Shown here: positions 46,921-59,170 of the stretch, one piece after another
Numbering within the stretch: position 1 is the first letter of the stretch
How the letters are laid out: each line of letters begins with the position of its first letter
From: Daphnia carinata
Taxonomy: Eukaryota > Arthropoda > Branchiopoda > Diplostraca > Daphniidae
Assembly: GCF_022539665.2 (NCBI RefSeq)
Contig: NC_081335.1
Location: 8,618,001-8,682,000, forward strand
Reading direction: 5' to 3'
DNA length: 64,000 nucleotides
Made by a program: the position numbers and the translations under genes
The notes under the pieces: model-generated
What the model saw: only the letters and a program-made list of their open reading frames with translations
What the model was told of the DNA's origin: nothing
Database searches by the model: none

Positions 46921-49900
46921 ATGGAGGGTGAAACTCTTTATGGGTCGGAAGACTCGCAAAGCGTCATGTCGGAAAGAGTCCAGACGTTGGCGCGTAATAT
47001 TTACCAAGAGTTCCAGCGAATGATTCAAAAGTATGATGAGGATGTAGTCAAGGTATGTATTTGCCTTCATCGGGATCTTCCTCTTTTCCACGTGTTACTC
47101 ATTTTGTGCTTGGTGAAACTATCTGATGAACAGGATCTTATGCCCAACATCGTCAACATGTTGGAATGTCTGGACCTGGCTTACACTGCTAACCAGGAAC
47201 ATGAAGTGGAATTGGAGCTCCTCAGAGAAGATAATGAGCAATTGGTGACCCAATATGAGAGAGAAAAGCAGCTACGCAGAACTACAGATTCTGTATGTTA
47301 CCCTTTTTTCTAGTTAAAGATGCTGATGTAATCATCTTTTCCTTTACAGAAACTTTTAGAGTTGGAAGATGTAACGGAGGAAGAAAACAAGGTACTGCAG
47401 GCCAAAGTTGAGAGTCTCGAATCTATTGTCAGAATGCTTGAACTCAAATCGAAAAATGCCACTGACCATGGTAATTTAAGAGTTAAATGATTTAAAGGAG
47501 AAAATACCAAATTACGTTGTTTTTTCTACAGTTTTCCGACTGGAAGAAAAGGAAAATGAGATGAGGAAAGAGTTTACCAAAGTTCATGACCGATACACAG
47601 AACTGTTGAAAGTTCACATGGATCATGTGGAAAGAACGAGAGGATTATTGGGGACGGATCGTCTAGAAGGAGCAGGTCTGTCCTCCAGGCATTCGGGAAT
47701 GCAATCCTGGAACATAAACGTTAATCTGACACCCCCTCATCAAATCATCAGGTACAATAAAGAGTAATTTACCTCCTTAAGATCTACAATTGAAAAAAAA
47801 CTGTCAAAAAAAAAAAAAAGGTCTACAGGGCCATTGTCGTTTGGCTTCACATCGCTGGAAAATGCCGTCCTCACTCCAAGCAATCCGAAATTCTTTTCGA
47901 ATCCAGTGGCTGATTTGGCCAGCAGCATCACAACACCGTCTTGTCTTTCTCAGCCTAACGCTCTTCAATCCGAATTGGTTTGTTTTCACTCATAATCTTC
48001 ACATAACAATGTTGAAAACATTCTCTATGCTATAGGACATGCAATCTGAATTGGAAATGTCAGGCGATGCCACTGGATTCGAACAAAACGGGACGGCTGA
48101 TCAAAGTACTTATTACATTTTGCATTTCATTTAAAATTTAATTGATTATTTTTCTGGAAGGAGATGTTTGGTCATCGACCTCCGAAAAGAAAAATTCCAG
48201 TGTGCTCAAAAAATTCGACGAAGCCATTTCTAGTCCTCATCACGAGGGCAAAAGTCTCAAGCGAAAGTATGGCATGTTCTCCATTTGTAAATGTTCTCTT
48301 TAATGAATACGTCATGATTGCAGGGAGGAGCGATCGAGTAACACGTTGTACCAGGAACTAAGTTTCCAAGAGTCGTCAATCCTGGAAGATTCTAGTGAAA
48401 TTACGGGTATTAAAAAAAAAATTTAGAAGTCATGATCCTTTTCTTTCGTGACGGATGCATTTCCTGTTTTCGACAGGTAACTGGGTTCATCCAGGCGAGT
48501 TTGCTTCTTCAGGTATTCATTCTGCCTTTCTTATGTACTTTTGTGTTTTGCCGTCCCTCTTGTTCCTCGGTCGCTGGGTTTTCTCACGGTCACGTAGTGT
48601 CAAATGAAAACTCGTTCCAAACATGACCAGTTTTTTTATTTTTTTAAGTTGAATTTTTTTTTTTAAGTTTATATTGTTCGATTGGTTGCACAAACACGCC
48701 ATTATTTTCTTTCTATCTCTTTCTCTATCTTTCGATTATTTGCTCACCTTGTCCTACGTATCTCTTCTCACTCTCTGTCCGGGGGTGGGGGTTGGATGGA
48801 ACACAACGCACACATTCTCAACAACAAAAAAACGCAATTAAAAACAAAAAGATTCCGAACCGGAATTGGAAGATCACGTTGAGGATGTGGATGCGAGGAG
48901 GAAGAAAGGTAACAAAGTCGCTTATTTTTTCTTTATTATTCAAATTTTATTTTTTATTCGGTTTGCACGCCATTTTTCATTTCCTACACGATCAGTTTAA
49001 TCAACCTGTTTCTTTTTGCTTCGTTTGATTTTTATTTCATGATTATTTTGAAATGTCCCAACTAATCCGGTGGTTAAAACGTTGATCATTATTTTTTTGG
49101 TACTAATCTGGAATTCATTTTCAGTCACGGACAATTTTTACGGCATGGGCAAAGAAGTTGAGAACCTCATCACAGAGAACAACGAACTTTTGGCGACCAA
49201 GTAAATTTTGAATTTTTAAAATAATTGGAATAATTTTCATTTTCGATTTACATCAATTTTAGGAATGCGTTAAATATTGTGAAAGATGATTTGATAGCCA
49301 AAGTGGACGAACTCTCGAGGTAAACTTTTTCTTCAAATGTTTAAATGTTAAAAAAAATTAGTTAAAATTCAAAATTAAAAGTGAGCAAGAAATCCTTCGA
49401 GATGAAATCCGTTCGTTGCAATCGATGCGGACTCGTTTGCGACTGAGGACGGACGAGCTGGAAGCCGAAGTGAAGGCACTCCGCGAGGAAATCGAAAACG
49501 CTCGCAGAGTTGCCAAATCGGAAGAAGAGGAAGACGTGCCACTGTCGCAGCGGAAGCGTTTTACTCGCGTCGAAATGGCCCGCGTACTTATGGAACGTAA
49601 TCAATACAAGGAGCGCTGGATGGAACTCCAGGAAGCCGTAATTAACCCCTCTCCAATAAAATATAATTTAGAATGAATTTTTGAATGTCAATTTTAAATT
49701 TCAGGTTCGCTGGACAGAAATGCTGCGCGCCCAGAAAGCGGCGGGGCAGCAAGAAGAGACGGACAAGCGTCAGAAGCAATCTGTCTGGAAATTGTAAATA
49801 CATTAAATTGTTATCTTTTTAGCTTAAAATATCGATTGCCTATTTCTAAAATCAGTTTCAGCAACCTTTTCAACGCGGGCAATGAAAGAGAACACGGCCA

Positions 49901-52900
49901 GCATCCAACGACGTTATTAAGGCAATCTCAAACTGTTCCGTCGCTTCAGTTTCACGCTCAAAGCGGCAAAGTCGGTCCTGGATCGCCTGTCCGGTTAGCC
50001 AACGACACGTCCAGGCCAAGACGCAAGGACAACGTTTTGAATAGCGAACGGCCGGATGCGTCTGGAGTCAAGGCCCACGTCCGTCGTCAAGATGGCCGAC
50101 TTCAAGCCTACGGCTGGTCATTGCCGTCACGTCAATCTGTACCTGCTGGATCGGCTCCTACCGCAATGGGAACACCTCCGATCACACCTCCGAAGGGATC
50201 CGTTTCGGCCGCGACGGTCGGTGTTCCAGTGCCGGTTTATTGCAGACCTCTGGAGGATCAAGAGCCGGGCATGAAGATTTGGTGCGCGGCTGGTATCGAT
50301 CTAACGGGCGGCCAGACAAAAGACGGCGGTTCCATGGTCGGTTCCAGCGTCTTCTACAACCCCATACCGGCTGATTCCGGCCCGGTTGGCGACGCTTCCG
50401 ATGCCAACAAATCGGACGCCATTCAAACGCTGGCGGCCGAATTGGCCGAAAGTCAGTGGGAGCGCGAAGATGCCGAAATGTGGGAAAGACGTCTGTCCAG
50501 CTTGGTTTGGATCATCAATTCGGCAACAGGTGGATCTTGTAATTCATTTCAATTCATTATTGTTTTTATTTACCCTAATTAATTTCATTTGTTTTTTTTT
50601 ATCTCAGGGAAATCTCGAGTCAACGTCATCGATTCCAACCGGCCGGGCGACGTCATTTTGACATTTGACATTTTGGCCGCTAACGTCCTGTGCATCGCCA
50701 CTGTCGCTGGTACTTGACATTATTCATTTTTTTTTTTAATTCTAAATAATTATTGAAAATGAATGCAGGTGTCAAAGACAACGATTTCCCTCCACCTTCG
50801 GAACCGACTCCGCCGCCGACAGATGGCAGGAGTGAAGAGGACGATGTTAATGACGAGGAATCCACTTCCATCCGCAGCGATGGCGATGGATCGTCATCGA
50901 AAGGCGATGCCATTGTGGGTAGCATCCGTTACGTCAGTTGCAGCGTTGCCGGATCTGACCTATTAGATCACCCCAAAGAAAATGATAATGAAGGTAATAT
51001 TTTTGTTATTGTTTTTTTTTTTTTTCCCTTGGTGTTGTTATGATTTCCGCTTCGGTTTTTGATTTGTTCGTGACGATGTTTGCGTGTTTTTATTTCGTTT
51101 TGTTTACATTTCCGTTTCGTGTATCCGTTTCCGTTGGCGTGTCCGTGAAAAGTCTTTCAACCCACTTTGTCTAAACGGATGGTTTCTGTGGAAGGTACAA
51201 AAGTCCTTAAAAAAAAAAAAAAAATGATTGTTAACTCGCACGTCACTTTGAAATTTTTAATGGATTGTTTTCGTATTAATAGGAGAGGCTGCCATTTCAG
51301 AGCCGGAAGTTCCCGCCTCCCGAAATCGAACGTTCCGCAACACTTGGAATATTCCTCCTTGGAGTGACGTCATTAAAGATGGACTCTCTGAGCCCACTCA
51401 AAGTCAGTTTTCAAAAATTATTGATTGATTTGCAAATACCTATTTTTTTTTTTCAAAAAACATTAGATTTCGGCCCGGTTTCAACGGCGCTAGCAACCGT
51501 TTGGATGGGATGTCAATGCGGCCGGCTCTACATCCACTCGGCCGTTCTCCACTGGAAAAATCCTCTGCGCGTCATCAAATTGCCGGACGCTGTCTTGGCC
51601 ATTATGTAAATCATTTTCTTAAATCAATTCCTTTGAAAGAACTTTAATTGAATTGAATTATTCAGACATGTCCGAGGCCGAGTCCTTGCAGCCCTGGCCA
51701 ACGGTCAGGTAGCCATTTTCGCCCGCTCAGCCAACGATGGAGAATGGGATCTGTCGGCCTATTGGCTATTGGAATTGGCTCCGCCCACCGTGGCCGTCCG
51801 ATGCCTGACGCGGGTCCATTCCACCGTCTGGGCCGCCTTCCGCAACAAGATTGCCGTCATTGATCCTGAATCTCTCCGCGTTGAGGTTTGCCATTTGCCT
51901 TTGCATTTCAAATGCCTTCAGAAATGAATCATTTAAAAATGATATTCTAGACCTGCTTCGAGGCCCACCCGCGCAAAGAAAGTCAAATCAGGCAACTTTG
52001 CTGGGCTGGTGACGGTGTCTGGATATCGATCCGACTGGACTCGTCCATCCGGCTCTTCCACGCCCACGATTATCGTCACTTGCAGGATGTGGACGTCGAA
52101 CCTTACGTTTCGAAAATGCTCGGTATTTTTAATTGCCATTTTAAAATACAATTTAAGTTTGAACCTTTGATTTTGTTTGGGTAAAGGCACTGGAAAATTG
52201 GGCTTTTCTTTCGTCCGCATCACGTCGATGATGATCAGTTTACAGCGTCTATGGATGGGCACCGGGAACGGAGTCATCATTTCGGTGCCATTGTCGGAGA
52301 GTTCGGGTTCCAGCGGCAAACCAGTTGTCATTAAAGACATTCTATCGTCGCTGAATCACAACCAGTCCATCAACGGTCCGGCTTCAATCAGCGCTGGCGG
52401 AGATGAAGAATCACAACCGCCTTCCAGCACTTCCGTCTACAGGTAATCCACTCGTTGATTCGTTTTTTTTTTTTGAATATTCAAATTTGAATTTTGCTCC
52501 TGTGAACAGCGATCCGAGGGATCGAGTAGTGGCCGGCAGTTTTATTCCCTACTGCTCCATGGCCCAAGCGCAGCTCTCGTTCCACGGCCACAAGGACGCC
52601 GTCAAGTTTTTCGTCGCCGTTCCAGGTACGAAATGAAACAACACATTTTGAAATATTTTCCTTTTTCAAACTAACGTTTCTTCTTTTCCATAAAAATAGG
52701 ACAAGGTGGCGCTTCTGCGGCGTCTTGCGATGCTGCCCAATCGGCCGAATCCACCGCACCAAGTCCAACGTCGATGCTCGTTTTATCCGGCGGGGAAGGT
52801 TACGTCGATTTCCGTCAAGGTAAAAAAACATTTTCCCTTTTTTCTTTTACCTTTTTCTGGCAGAAATCCTTGAGGGGTACATTTTGTTTTTGCTTTTGGG

Positions 52901-53686
52901 GTGGCAGCACTTTCACTTTTTTTTTTAAATTATTTATTTCAATTGTAAAAGTTGATTGAAATGGGGTTAGAATTAATTTAAAAAGAGGATGCGAAAGATA
53001 TAAAAGAAAGTCAAACGGCCCGTATGAATTTTTGCGTGCAGAGCCGGACGACTTACAGGAAACGGCCAGCCATTTGATTGTGTGGCAGGTAGCCCTGCCC
53101 ATCCAACCGCCTGCTACGAGTCGACCCTCTCGCGAACCCAACCGAATTTAATTTAGAAATTTTCAATTTTTTTTTTCTTGTTCAATTCAAAATGGTCGAC
53201 TGGCGTCATCCTCTCAAGTCAATTGATATTCCCAATTTTTTTTTTTTTTTTTTTTGAGCTGTAATTCCATAAACGAAAAAAATATGGCCGGGTGATTCAC
53301 TTTTTTAAATGTCATTTGGTTGGCCAATTTCGGATTAGAAATCTCTTTTTTTTTTTGTTATTTTTCGTTTGTTATGAATTGTTGGGTTGGGCTTTTGATG
53401 TGTTTAGTCCATTTCTTCCACGTGCTGCATTTATGATTTGTTTTGTATTTATGATTTTTGTTTTTGTTTCTGTTTCTTTTTTGTTTGACTATTGGCGCGG
53501 GTTGGTGTCTTTTTTTTGCTGGTGTCATGATGTCGTTCGCGAACGCAAAAAAAAAAAAACTCACATAAAAACGTACGTATTTTAAATCAACGTCGAAAAA
53601 CAGGGCAAGACGATGATGAGGAATACCGCGGACTGTCGCACGGTGAAACCAGCCACATCATCGTCTGGCAAGTCCACTGTTGTTGA
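46921..53686 (+). CDS. syd: JNK-interacting protein 3/4 scaffold (Sunday driver)
   Basis: Scaffold linking kinesin-1 and dynein cargo to JNK signalling. Exons: 46921-47052, 47134-47292, 47350-47470, 47532-47751, 47821-47977, 48036-48105, 48161-48266, 48324-48406, 48477-48512, 48852-48908, 49125-49200, 49263-49319, 49382-49637, 49705-49793, 49856-50529, 50608-50709, 50769-50993, 51283-51402, 51467-51605, 51666-51885, 51951-52122, 52187-52442, 52510-52625, 52700-52819, then either 53042-53151 or 53604-53686. Protein about 1290 or 1281 residues. N-terminal RH1 domain and coiled coil ([33 protein letters not shown]), [12 protein letters not shown], the LZII/RH2 segment [20 protein letters not shown], then a WD40-like C-terminal half ([30 protein letters not shown]) ending SH[LI]IVWQV. 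A 42-nt cassette exon may lie at 51153-51194. Strong family match. Confidence 0.92.
53042..53151 (+). other. syd: JIP alternative last exon A
   Basis: Begins in phase 1 after exon 52700-52819 and encodes [20 protein letters not shown] followed by a Pro/Arg-rich tail to a TAA at 53149-53151. Confidence 0.75.
53604..53686 (+). other. syd: JIP alternative last exon B
   Basis: Also phase 1. Encodes [20 protein letters not shown] then VWQVHCC and a TGA at 53684-53686. Same core motif as exon A, so use of A or B must be mutually exclusive. Confidence 0.75.
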
Positions 53687-54333
53687 GTTTCTCACCTTTC
53701 TCTTACAGTTCGCTGACCCTTGCAACATTTCATTTGCTAATTTCTTGTTGTGGAGAAAACACATTTTGTTTTTTTAAATAACGTAATAGGCTAATCAAAT
53801 ACTATTCACCTTTCATTCTTTGTTCCTGTACTCGAATGAGAAAATGAAACCAAAAAAAATGATGAATTCTTAAACATTAGAAAATGGACGAAGGCTGAAG
53901 CCACTTGAATTATATTAGATTTCAACAGCTATTAGATTGACCCTTTTTTTTTGCATTCCTTCACATCTTTTGTAAAACCCGCACATCCTATTGTGAAACG
54001 CTTCTCAGTCGTAGTCCTAAAAGTTGAATCTAATTGACACATCTTCGTTTCGTCTTAATGCAAAGTGTGTATGTGCGTGATTGTGGGTGTGAGGATATTT
54101 AACTTTCTCCGATACATTGTAAAACCTTTCAAACTAAAAAAAATTAAGGAGCAGATTTAATTATACTCGTATGAAAAAAAAGCTATCAAATACAATGGAT
54201 TGAAATTAACACCGTTTATTTTGACTCGTCTAATATTTTGTCCCAGACATTTCCGTATAAATGAGATTCTTCTTGTACAATTTTCATGATAAAATTTTCT
54301 TAAAAAAAAAAAAAATAAAACAAGTGAATGAAA
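53687..54333. other. 3' flank between JIP and SOD
   Basis: Noncoding, probably the JIP 3' UTR. The two genes converge here. Confidence 0.45.
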
Positions 54334-54864
54334 TTATGGAACGATGGCGATGATACCGCAAGCAAGACGAGCACCCGCATTGCCGGTCTTGGTGCTGCCA
54401 TCGTTCTTGACAAGTCCGAGATCGTCTTCGGCAGCGTGAACGACAAAAGCCCGTCCGAGGATGGACTCTGCCCCCTTGAGTGAGACAACAGTATCGACCA
54501 GGTCGATGACTGCTACACCCTTATCGTCGGCCACAATGTTGCCCAGGTCTCCAGCGTGACGCTGATCGGCGCTGGCGTGAGGTGCACCGTGAAGAGCTTT
54601 GCGAGGATTGAAGTGAGGACCAGTGGAATCGCAACCGTTGCTGAAAATATCGCCGAATTGATGAACGTGGAAGCCATGTTTGCCCGGCGTCAATCCAGTG
54701 ACGCGGCCGGTGATATTCACTCCGCTGGCAGTCTCGGTCAAATTGAGGGCACCACTGACTGTTGATTTTCCAGCCAACAAGACGCGAGCCTTCAGGTCCT
54801 CTGCACAGCAGAAGCCAGCCAACATGGACACCAACAAGATAAACAAAGCAGCAGACGACGACAT
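54334..54864 (-). CDS. Extracellular Cu/Zn superoxide dismutase
   Basis: Converts superoxide to hydrogen peroxide and oxygen. One coding exon, 176 residues, with a signal peptide (MSSSAALFILLVSMLAGFCC), so a secreted form. Metal ligands are in place: HGFHVHQFGD (two Cu His), GPHFNP (bridging His), HASADQRHAGD (Zn His and Asp), and RAFVVHAAEDDLG (Cu His). The disulfide pair is SNGC and LACG, and the electrostatic Arg is in GARLACG. The C-terminus GIIAIVP is typical. A 5' UTR intron (54983-54880) and an upstream TATA box are visible. It converges on the JIP gene. Confidence 0.95.
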   Translation of the reverse strand: MSSSAALFILLVSMLAGFCCAEDLKARVLLAGKSTVSGALNLTETASGVNITGRVTGLTPGKHGFHVHQFGDIFSNGCDSTGPHFNPRKALHGAPHASADQRHAGDLGNIVADDKGVAVIDLVDTVVSLKGAESILGRAFVVHAAEDDLGLVKNDGSTKTGNAGARLACGIIAIVP

Positions 54865-54879
54865 CGTTTCAGTACTAAT

Positions 54880-54983
54880 CTAGTCAAATCAATTGCAATA
54901 ATTAAATTTAATTAACAATGAAACAATTGTTTGTTTTTTTAGAGGAAATTAAGATTAAAAAGGTAAGAACTTGTTTTGTTTAC
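54880..54983 (-). other. 5' UTR intron of the SOD gene
   Basis: On the minus strand a GTAAAC donor at 54983 and a TTTGACTAG acceptor ending at 54880 bracket an AT-rich stretch, just upstream of the start codon. Confidence 0.55.
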
Positions 54984-55042
54984 CTTGTTGACGAATTGAG
55001 AACAGAAGGAAGACTGATGGAGAAAGAGGGTCTTCACTCGTC

Positions 55043-55050
55043 TTTATATA
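55043..55050 (-). promoter_or_regulatory. TATA box of the SOD gene
   Basis: TATATAAA on the minus strand, about 30 bp before a plausible transcription start and about 180 bp before the start codon once the 5' UTR intron is counted. Confidence 0.65.
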
Positions 55051-56552
55051 GGGGTGTGCTTGGCGTACAACTTTCCCGCTCTCGAAACCAGCTGACTTAG
55101 ATTTCTTACATTTATTGTAATTTAATGAGATTTTGTTTGGGTTTCCCCCCTTTTTAGTATCCTTTGTTTTGATTGGTGCGTTTCTTTTTATGACCTGTTT
55201 TCATGTTGACAAAAAGAAAGAAAAAACGAGGCTTAAAGGAAAAGGTGTCGTTTCACCTTGGAAAATGACCCCAGTCTTCTGTTGTTTAATTTTCTTCCTC
55301 TTTAGCATGTCTTGGAAAGTGGATGGCATTAAATAGTTGGAGAAAATAAAAAACAGTCTTGATTTTTGACCCGAGGCTTAGGGACGAGAAAATTATGTAA
55401 ACAAGTATAGATCAAAACCTTGTTCATCATCTGGAAAGGAAAACAAAACATTTTTTTTGGGCCGAATGCTAAAGCCACGGCATGCGTTTCCTGTTTAGTG
55501 TGGTTTAATTTAGGCACCTTAATGTGGTTTCCCATATATGTGTTTGGGAAAGAGAGATTGATCACCCATCTGGATGAGGTATAGGTCTCGTACGTGAGTG
55601 TGATTCATTCCAGATGTGAACATTTTAGGGACTTTTTCTTTCACATTTAGAAATGCGTCAGATTATACAATCGCATTGCGCACGGCACTGCTGCACCCCA
55701 ACCTAAATTCACGGAGAATGATGATGTATACTTGGCTTTGCTATGGATTTTCGCGTTTTGAATTTTTAATCTTGTTGCGGAAGGCTGAAAATGGTGGTAG
55801 TGCGAATCAACAAGCTCAGTGAATCAGCAGAAAATACCATTTCCTAAGCTACTCAAATCCCACCAAGTAAACTGGGATAAAAGAACAGTAGATTAACCAC
55901 TCGAAAAGGGAAAAAACCAGAGCATTGAGCACATAATTAAATCAATGTTATTATTCTAGAAAATCAAAATGTTTGAATAGCACGCCATCTCTGTTCCATA
56001 ATTGAAACTACAACGATTTCTGACAGCTCGGCCCTGAACGGGTCTCGCCTTTGTTGACAGTTTCACTGAACACACACACACAGTTCCTCAAGACTTCTTC
56101 GTCATCGTACATAAGCTGCCCTTTTTGCTTGTTTTTGTCGTTCCTATCATTCCCCTCTAACGACATCACCTTTTTTTGCTCTATTTGCATTGTTGCTTTG
56201 GCATGATTTCACATGCGGCTTTTAATCCCAGAGAACCTTCTTTCCACACGTGAATCTGTTGATTGAATGGTGGGAGGTACATAACGATTTTCTGATGCGT
56301 CTTTCCTTCTCTGATACCGTTCTAAATTTATCCTCGACGTAACTATTTAGATAGTTGTGATATTATCGTGACGCGCCTGTGTGGGAGAGATCTACCAGCA
56401 GTTGGATTCTATCTATAGTCAGTTTGGACTTTTTTTTTTTTTTTTTTACTCCCCCCTCTTCCCACTCATTAATCCCTTGAGGTTCTAGTTCTTTTTTCTT
56501 TCAAAAACTGTCCTCCCTAAAAATCACCACGTTGGAAGGCTTGCAAAAAGAA
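55051..56552. other. Intergenic region
   Basis: No gene recognised. The right end (about 56350-56552) holds T- and C-rich tracts and is the likely PAWR-like promoter and 5' UTR. Confidence 0.4.
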
Positions 56553-57699
56553 ATGGCATCCAGCTCAGTGAGTCAGGAGGATGTGGAGAAGGATTTCCAA
56601 CTTCTGAGCAGACGCAGCAAGATACGCACAGCTAGAGCCCGCAACCCCCTGCCTTTTTCGCAGAGACCAGGTAACAGTCATTCACCACCCCATCATTCTA
56701 GTACACATTCCATTTTTTTTACATTTCATAAATTAATAGTTGATGAAATGGAAGCAGAAGACAGAGAAGAGAGTCCCAAACCTGTGGGCAAGACCAAGGA
56801 ACGCAGGGCAGTCAGAACAGAGCGGTGAGTTCAACACACCACATTACTGTTTCTTGCTTACTTACCTTGTGCTCGTGTAGGCCAAACTTTGTCAACAAAG
56901 GAAAACTTCAGAGGGATAGGCGTAAGCTTCGCGAAAAGAGGCGAAGCACAGGTGTAGTCCATTTGCAGTCAACAGAGGTAATTGGCCCACATGGCTGTCA
57001 TCTCCTCTTCTTTATAAAAACAAGCTTCATTTTTTATTAGTCAACCGGAGGCAGCACAGGAGAAGATGATGGAGAACAGTCTCCGTCGTGGGATGAGACC
57101 AAGAAAAATACAGTCATTAACGAAGGCAGCGGAATTGATGTAAGCATTTGTGGCGTCATTAATCACAAACTGCAATTTTTTCTAATCATTATTTATCTTT
57201 TAGCCTGGGAAAGTCGATCCAAAAAACCCTGGGCGTTCCTATATTGGGTACGTAACAGTGTTTGACCACAAGAAATAAATTGTTAATTAATTCAGAAAAA
57301 ATTTAGGCCATCGGACTTGGAAGCCGATGACGAAGATACCCAGGATGGCGATTCGCTAAATCATTTAAAGCTCGATATCAATTTAACTGAATTGAATATC
57401 AAGGAAGACTCGCAGCTGTCAACGTCACACGACAGCACACCCGAATCACCGCCTATCGATTTGGTTGAGGTACTATTACTTTAAATGTAGTAAACATTCA
57501 TCGTACTAGTTGATATTACTCACATCGTTGAACAATTGGAACTCAGCAGGCGTTGCAGAGAGCTAAACAGGAGATGAAGCATCTCAGCACGCAGCTCGGT
57601 GAAGCCCGGCGTGAGATCTCTCTGCTCAAAGCCGAACGGGATTTCTTGCGGGAGCAAAATCTGGGTTTGCGGAACAGAGCTCTAGCCGAGAAGAAATGA
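56553..57699 (+). CDS. Par-4 (PRKC apoptosis WT1 regulator)-like protein
   Basis: Seven exons: 56553-56670, 56740-56824, 56881-56977, 57041-57139, 57204-57247, 57307-57469, 57547-57699; 252 residues. The core KGKLQRDRRKLREKRRSTGV matches the SAC-domain start of vertebrate PAWR (KRKLREKRRSTGVVN). The C-terminus is a leucine-zipper-like coiled coil (QRAKQEMKHLSTQLGEARRE, LLKAERDFLREQNLGL) as in PAWR. PAWR promotes apoptosis and binds atypical PKC, WT1 and DAPK3 in vertebrates; carrying this over to an arthropod is inference. The N-terminus and middle are Ser/Glu/Asp-rich and diverged. The protein is shorter than human PAWR (340 residues). The last intron ends CAGCAG, a tandem acceptor. An AATAAA signal lies near 58150. 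Confidence 0.78.
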
Positions 57700-59170
57700 A
57701 TCTAGGAGAAAAGAAAAAGAGACTTGCTGGTTAAAAATGTGACCCACTTTATTATTTTTCACGTAGGTCTCTCCTAGCCCCTTTCCAATCCTCCAGATCA
57801 TACAAGTTGGTATTACAACAGGTTTATGTTTTTTTTTTCATTTTTGAAAACGCTTTATACTAAAAAATCGAAGGCAGCTCCTTGATTTCGCCTCGAATAT
57901 CGCGGAACCTCAACATTTACGTCCTTTGTCGCCATTTGATTTTTTTTTTGCCCTTTCGTAAAAATTTTAACGTCGCCTTTGGCAATCTGACCCTTTCCTC
58001 ATCAAGCTATTCCCTTTTTTTGCTAATTGTTTCTTTTTTTGTGGCTTTGATTTCATGTTGTATCCCCTAATCAACAATCCTTTTCATGTGATGGAAATGA
58101 AGTTTGAATATTTATTGTTAAACTTGCTGATGAATGATTAAATTAGGTACAATAAAAATGCTGTATGGAAGGTTAATGGACTGCCCGTGTAGCAAATGAA
58201 TTGTTTAATAACGCTTAACGACATAGAACGGCTGAGCACTTTACTACATGAAATGGCCGAAGTTACTTTGAATAAGTTGCGAACGTTACAGAGAAATTTT
58301 CTTACTGTTACGTCATTGTAAAGGCAACGGCCATGATACCAAAGATCACCGAACCATTCCCGCCAATATTATCGAACCTTTGTCTACCACGCTTATCAAA
58401 GGACTGCCAATCAATTTTGTAATCCAAAAAATCTCTTAGTCAGATTCATTTGTTAAAATCAATATCCTAAATTTTTTCATTCGGGTTTCAAAACGAATTA
58501 ACCTGACATGGTCAAATACAATCTATTGGAAAACGAACAATGATGAAAAGACTTTTTGGCGCGCAGTCATAGAAGCCCATCTCTCATGCTCTCTAATCCC
58601 AGAAACTTGGATTAAATTAGGAGGTGTAAAGATGTCAGTTTTTTTATTTCAATTGGGTTGCAATTTAAGTGTTAAATACTGACGTAATTACCTATAAACT
58701 GATAGCGCCAGACCGATGGATTGATGACACAAATGAATTGCAGATCTCAACAATCTCCAACCACGTCGTGACTTTGCAAAGGATTGTCGACAACTGCCGA
58801 AGTTGTCCAGTACGTGACCACGGGATCGTTGTGCGTCTGGCAACGTAGCTCAAAAAAAAGGTTATTATAATAACCTTTTTTTCCAGTGTGTGGGTGTCTT
58901 ATAACTTATTATACACCATACTAGGACTAGTTACCTTAACCTGCGATCAGGTAAAATTTATAGCGTGCACATCAGATAGTGAAACACACCTAAAGAAACA
59001 GTTTTTGCAAATTAGAATTACGACCCTAACATGTCACAAAATGGCTGACAATTCTGCAAGAGCGCCACTGCGGGATTTGGCCACACTACTGCCACGACCC
59101 CTTTGGGGCTGCAAGTTGGCGCTCGATTTTCTTTTCATTACATCATTCGCACCCGTTTTACTTGTAGAAG
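57700..59170. other. Intergenic region between PAWR-like and DNMT3
   Basis: PAWR-like 3' UTR to about 58170, then sequence with no recognised gene. No PWWP-like coding exon was found upstream of the DNMT3 start. Confidence 0.45.
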
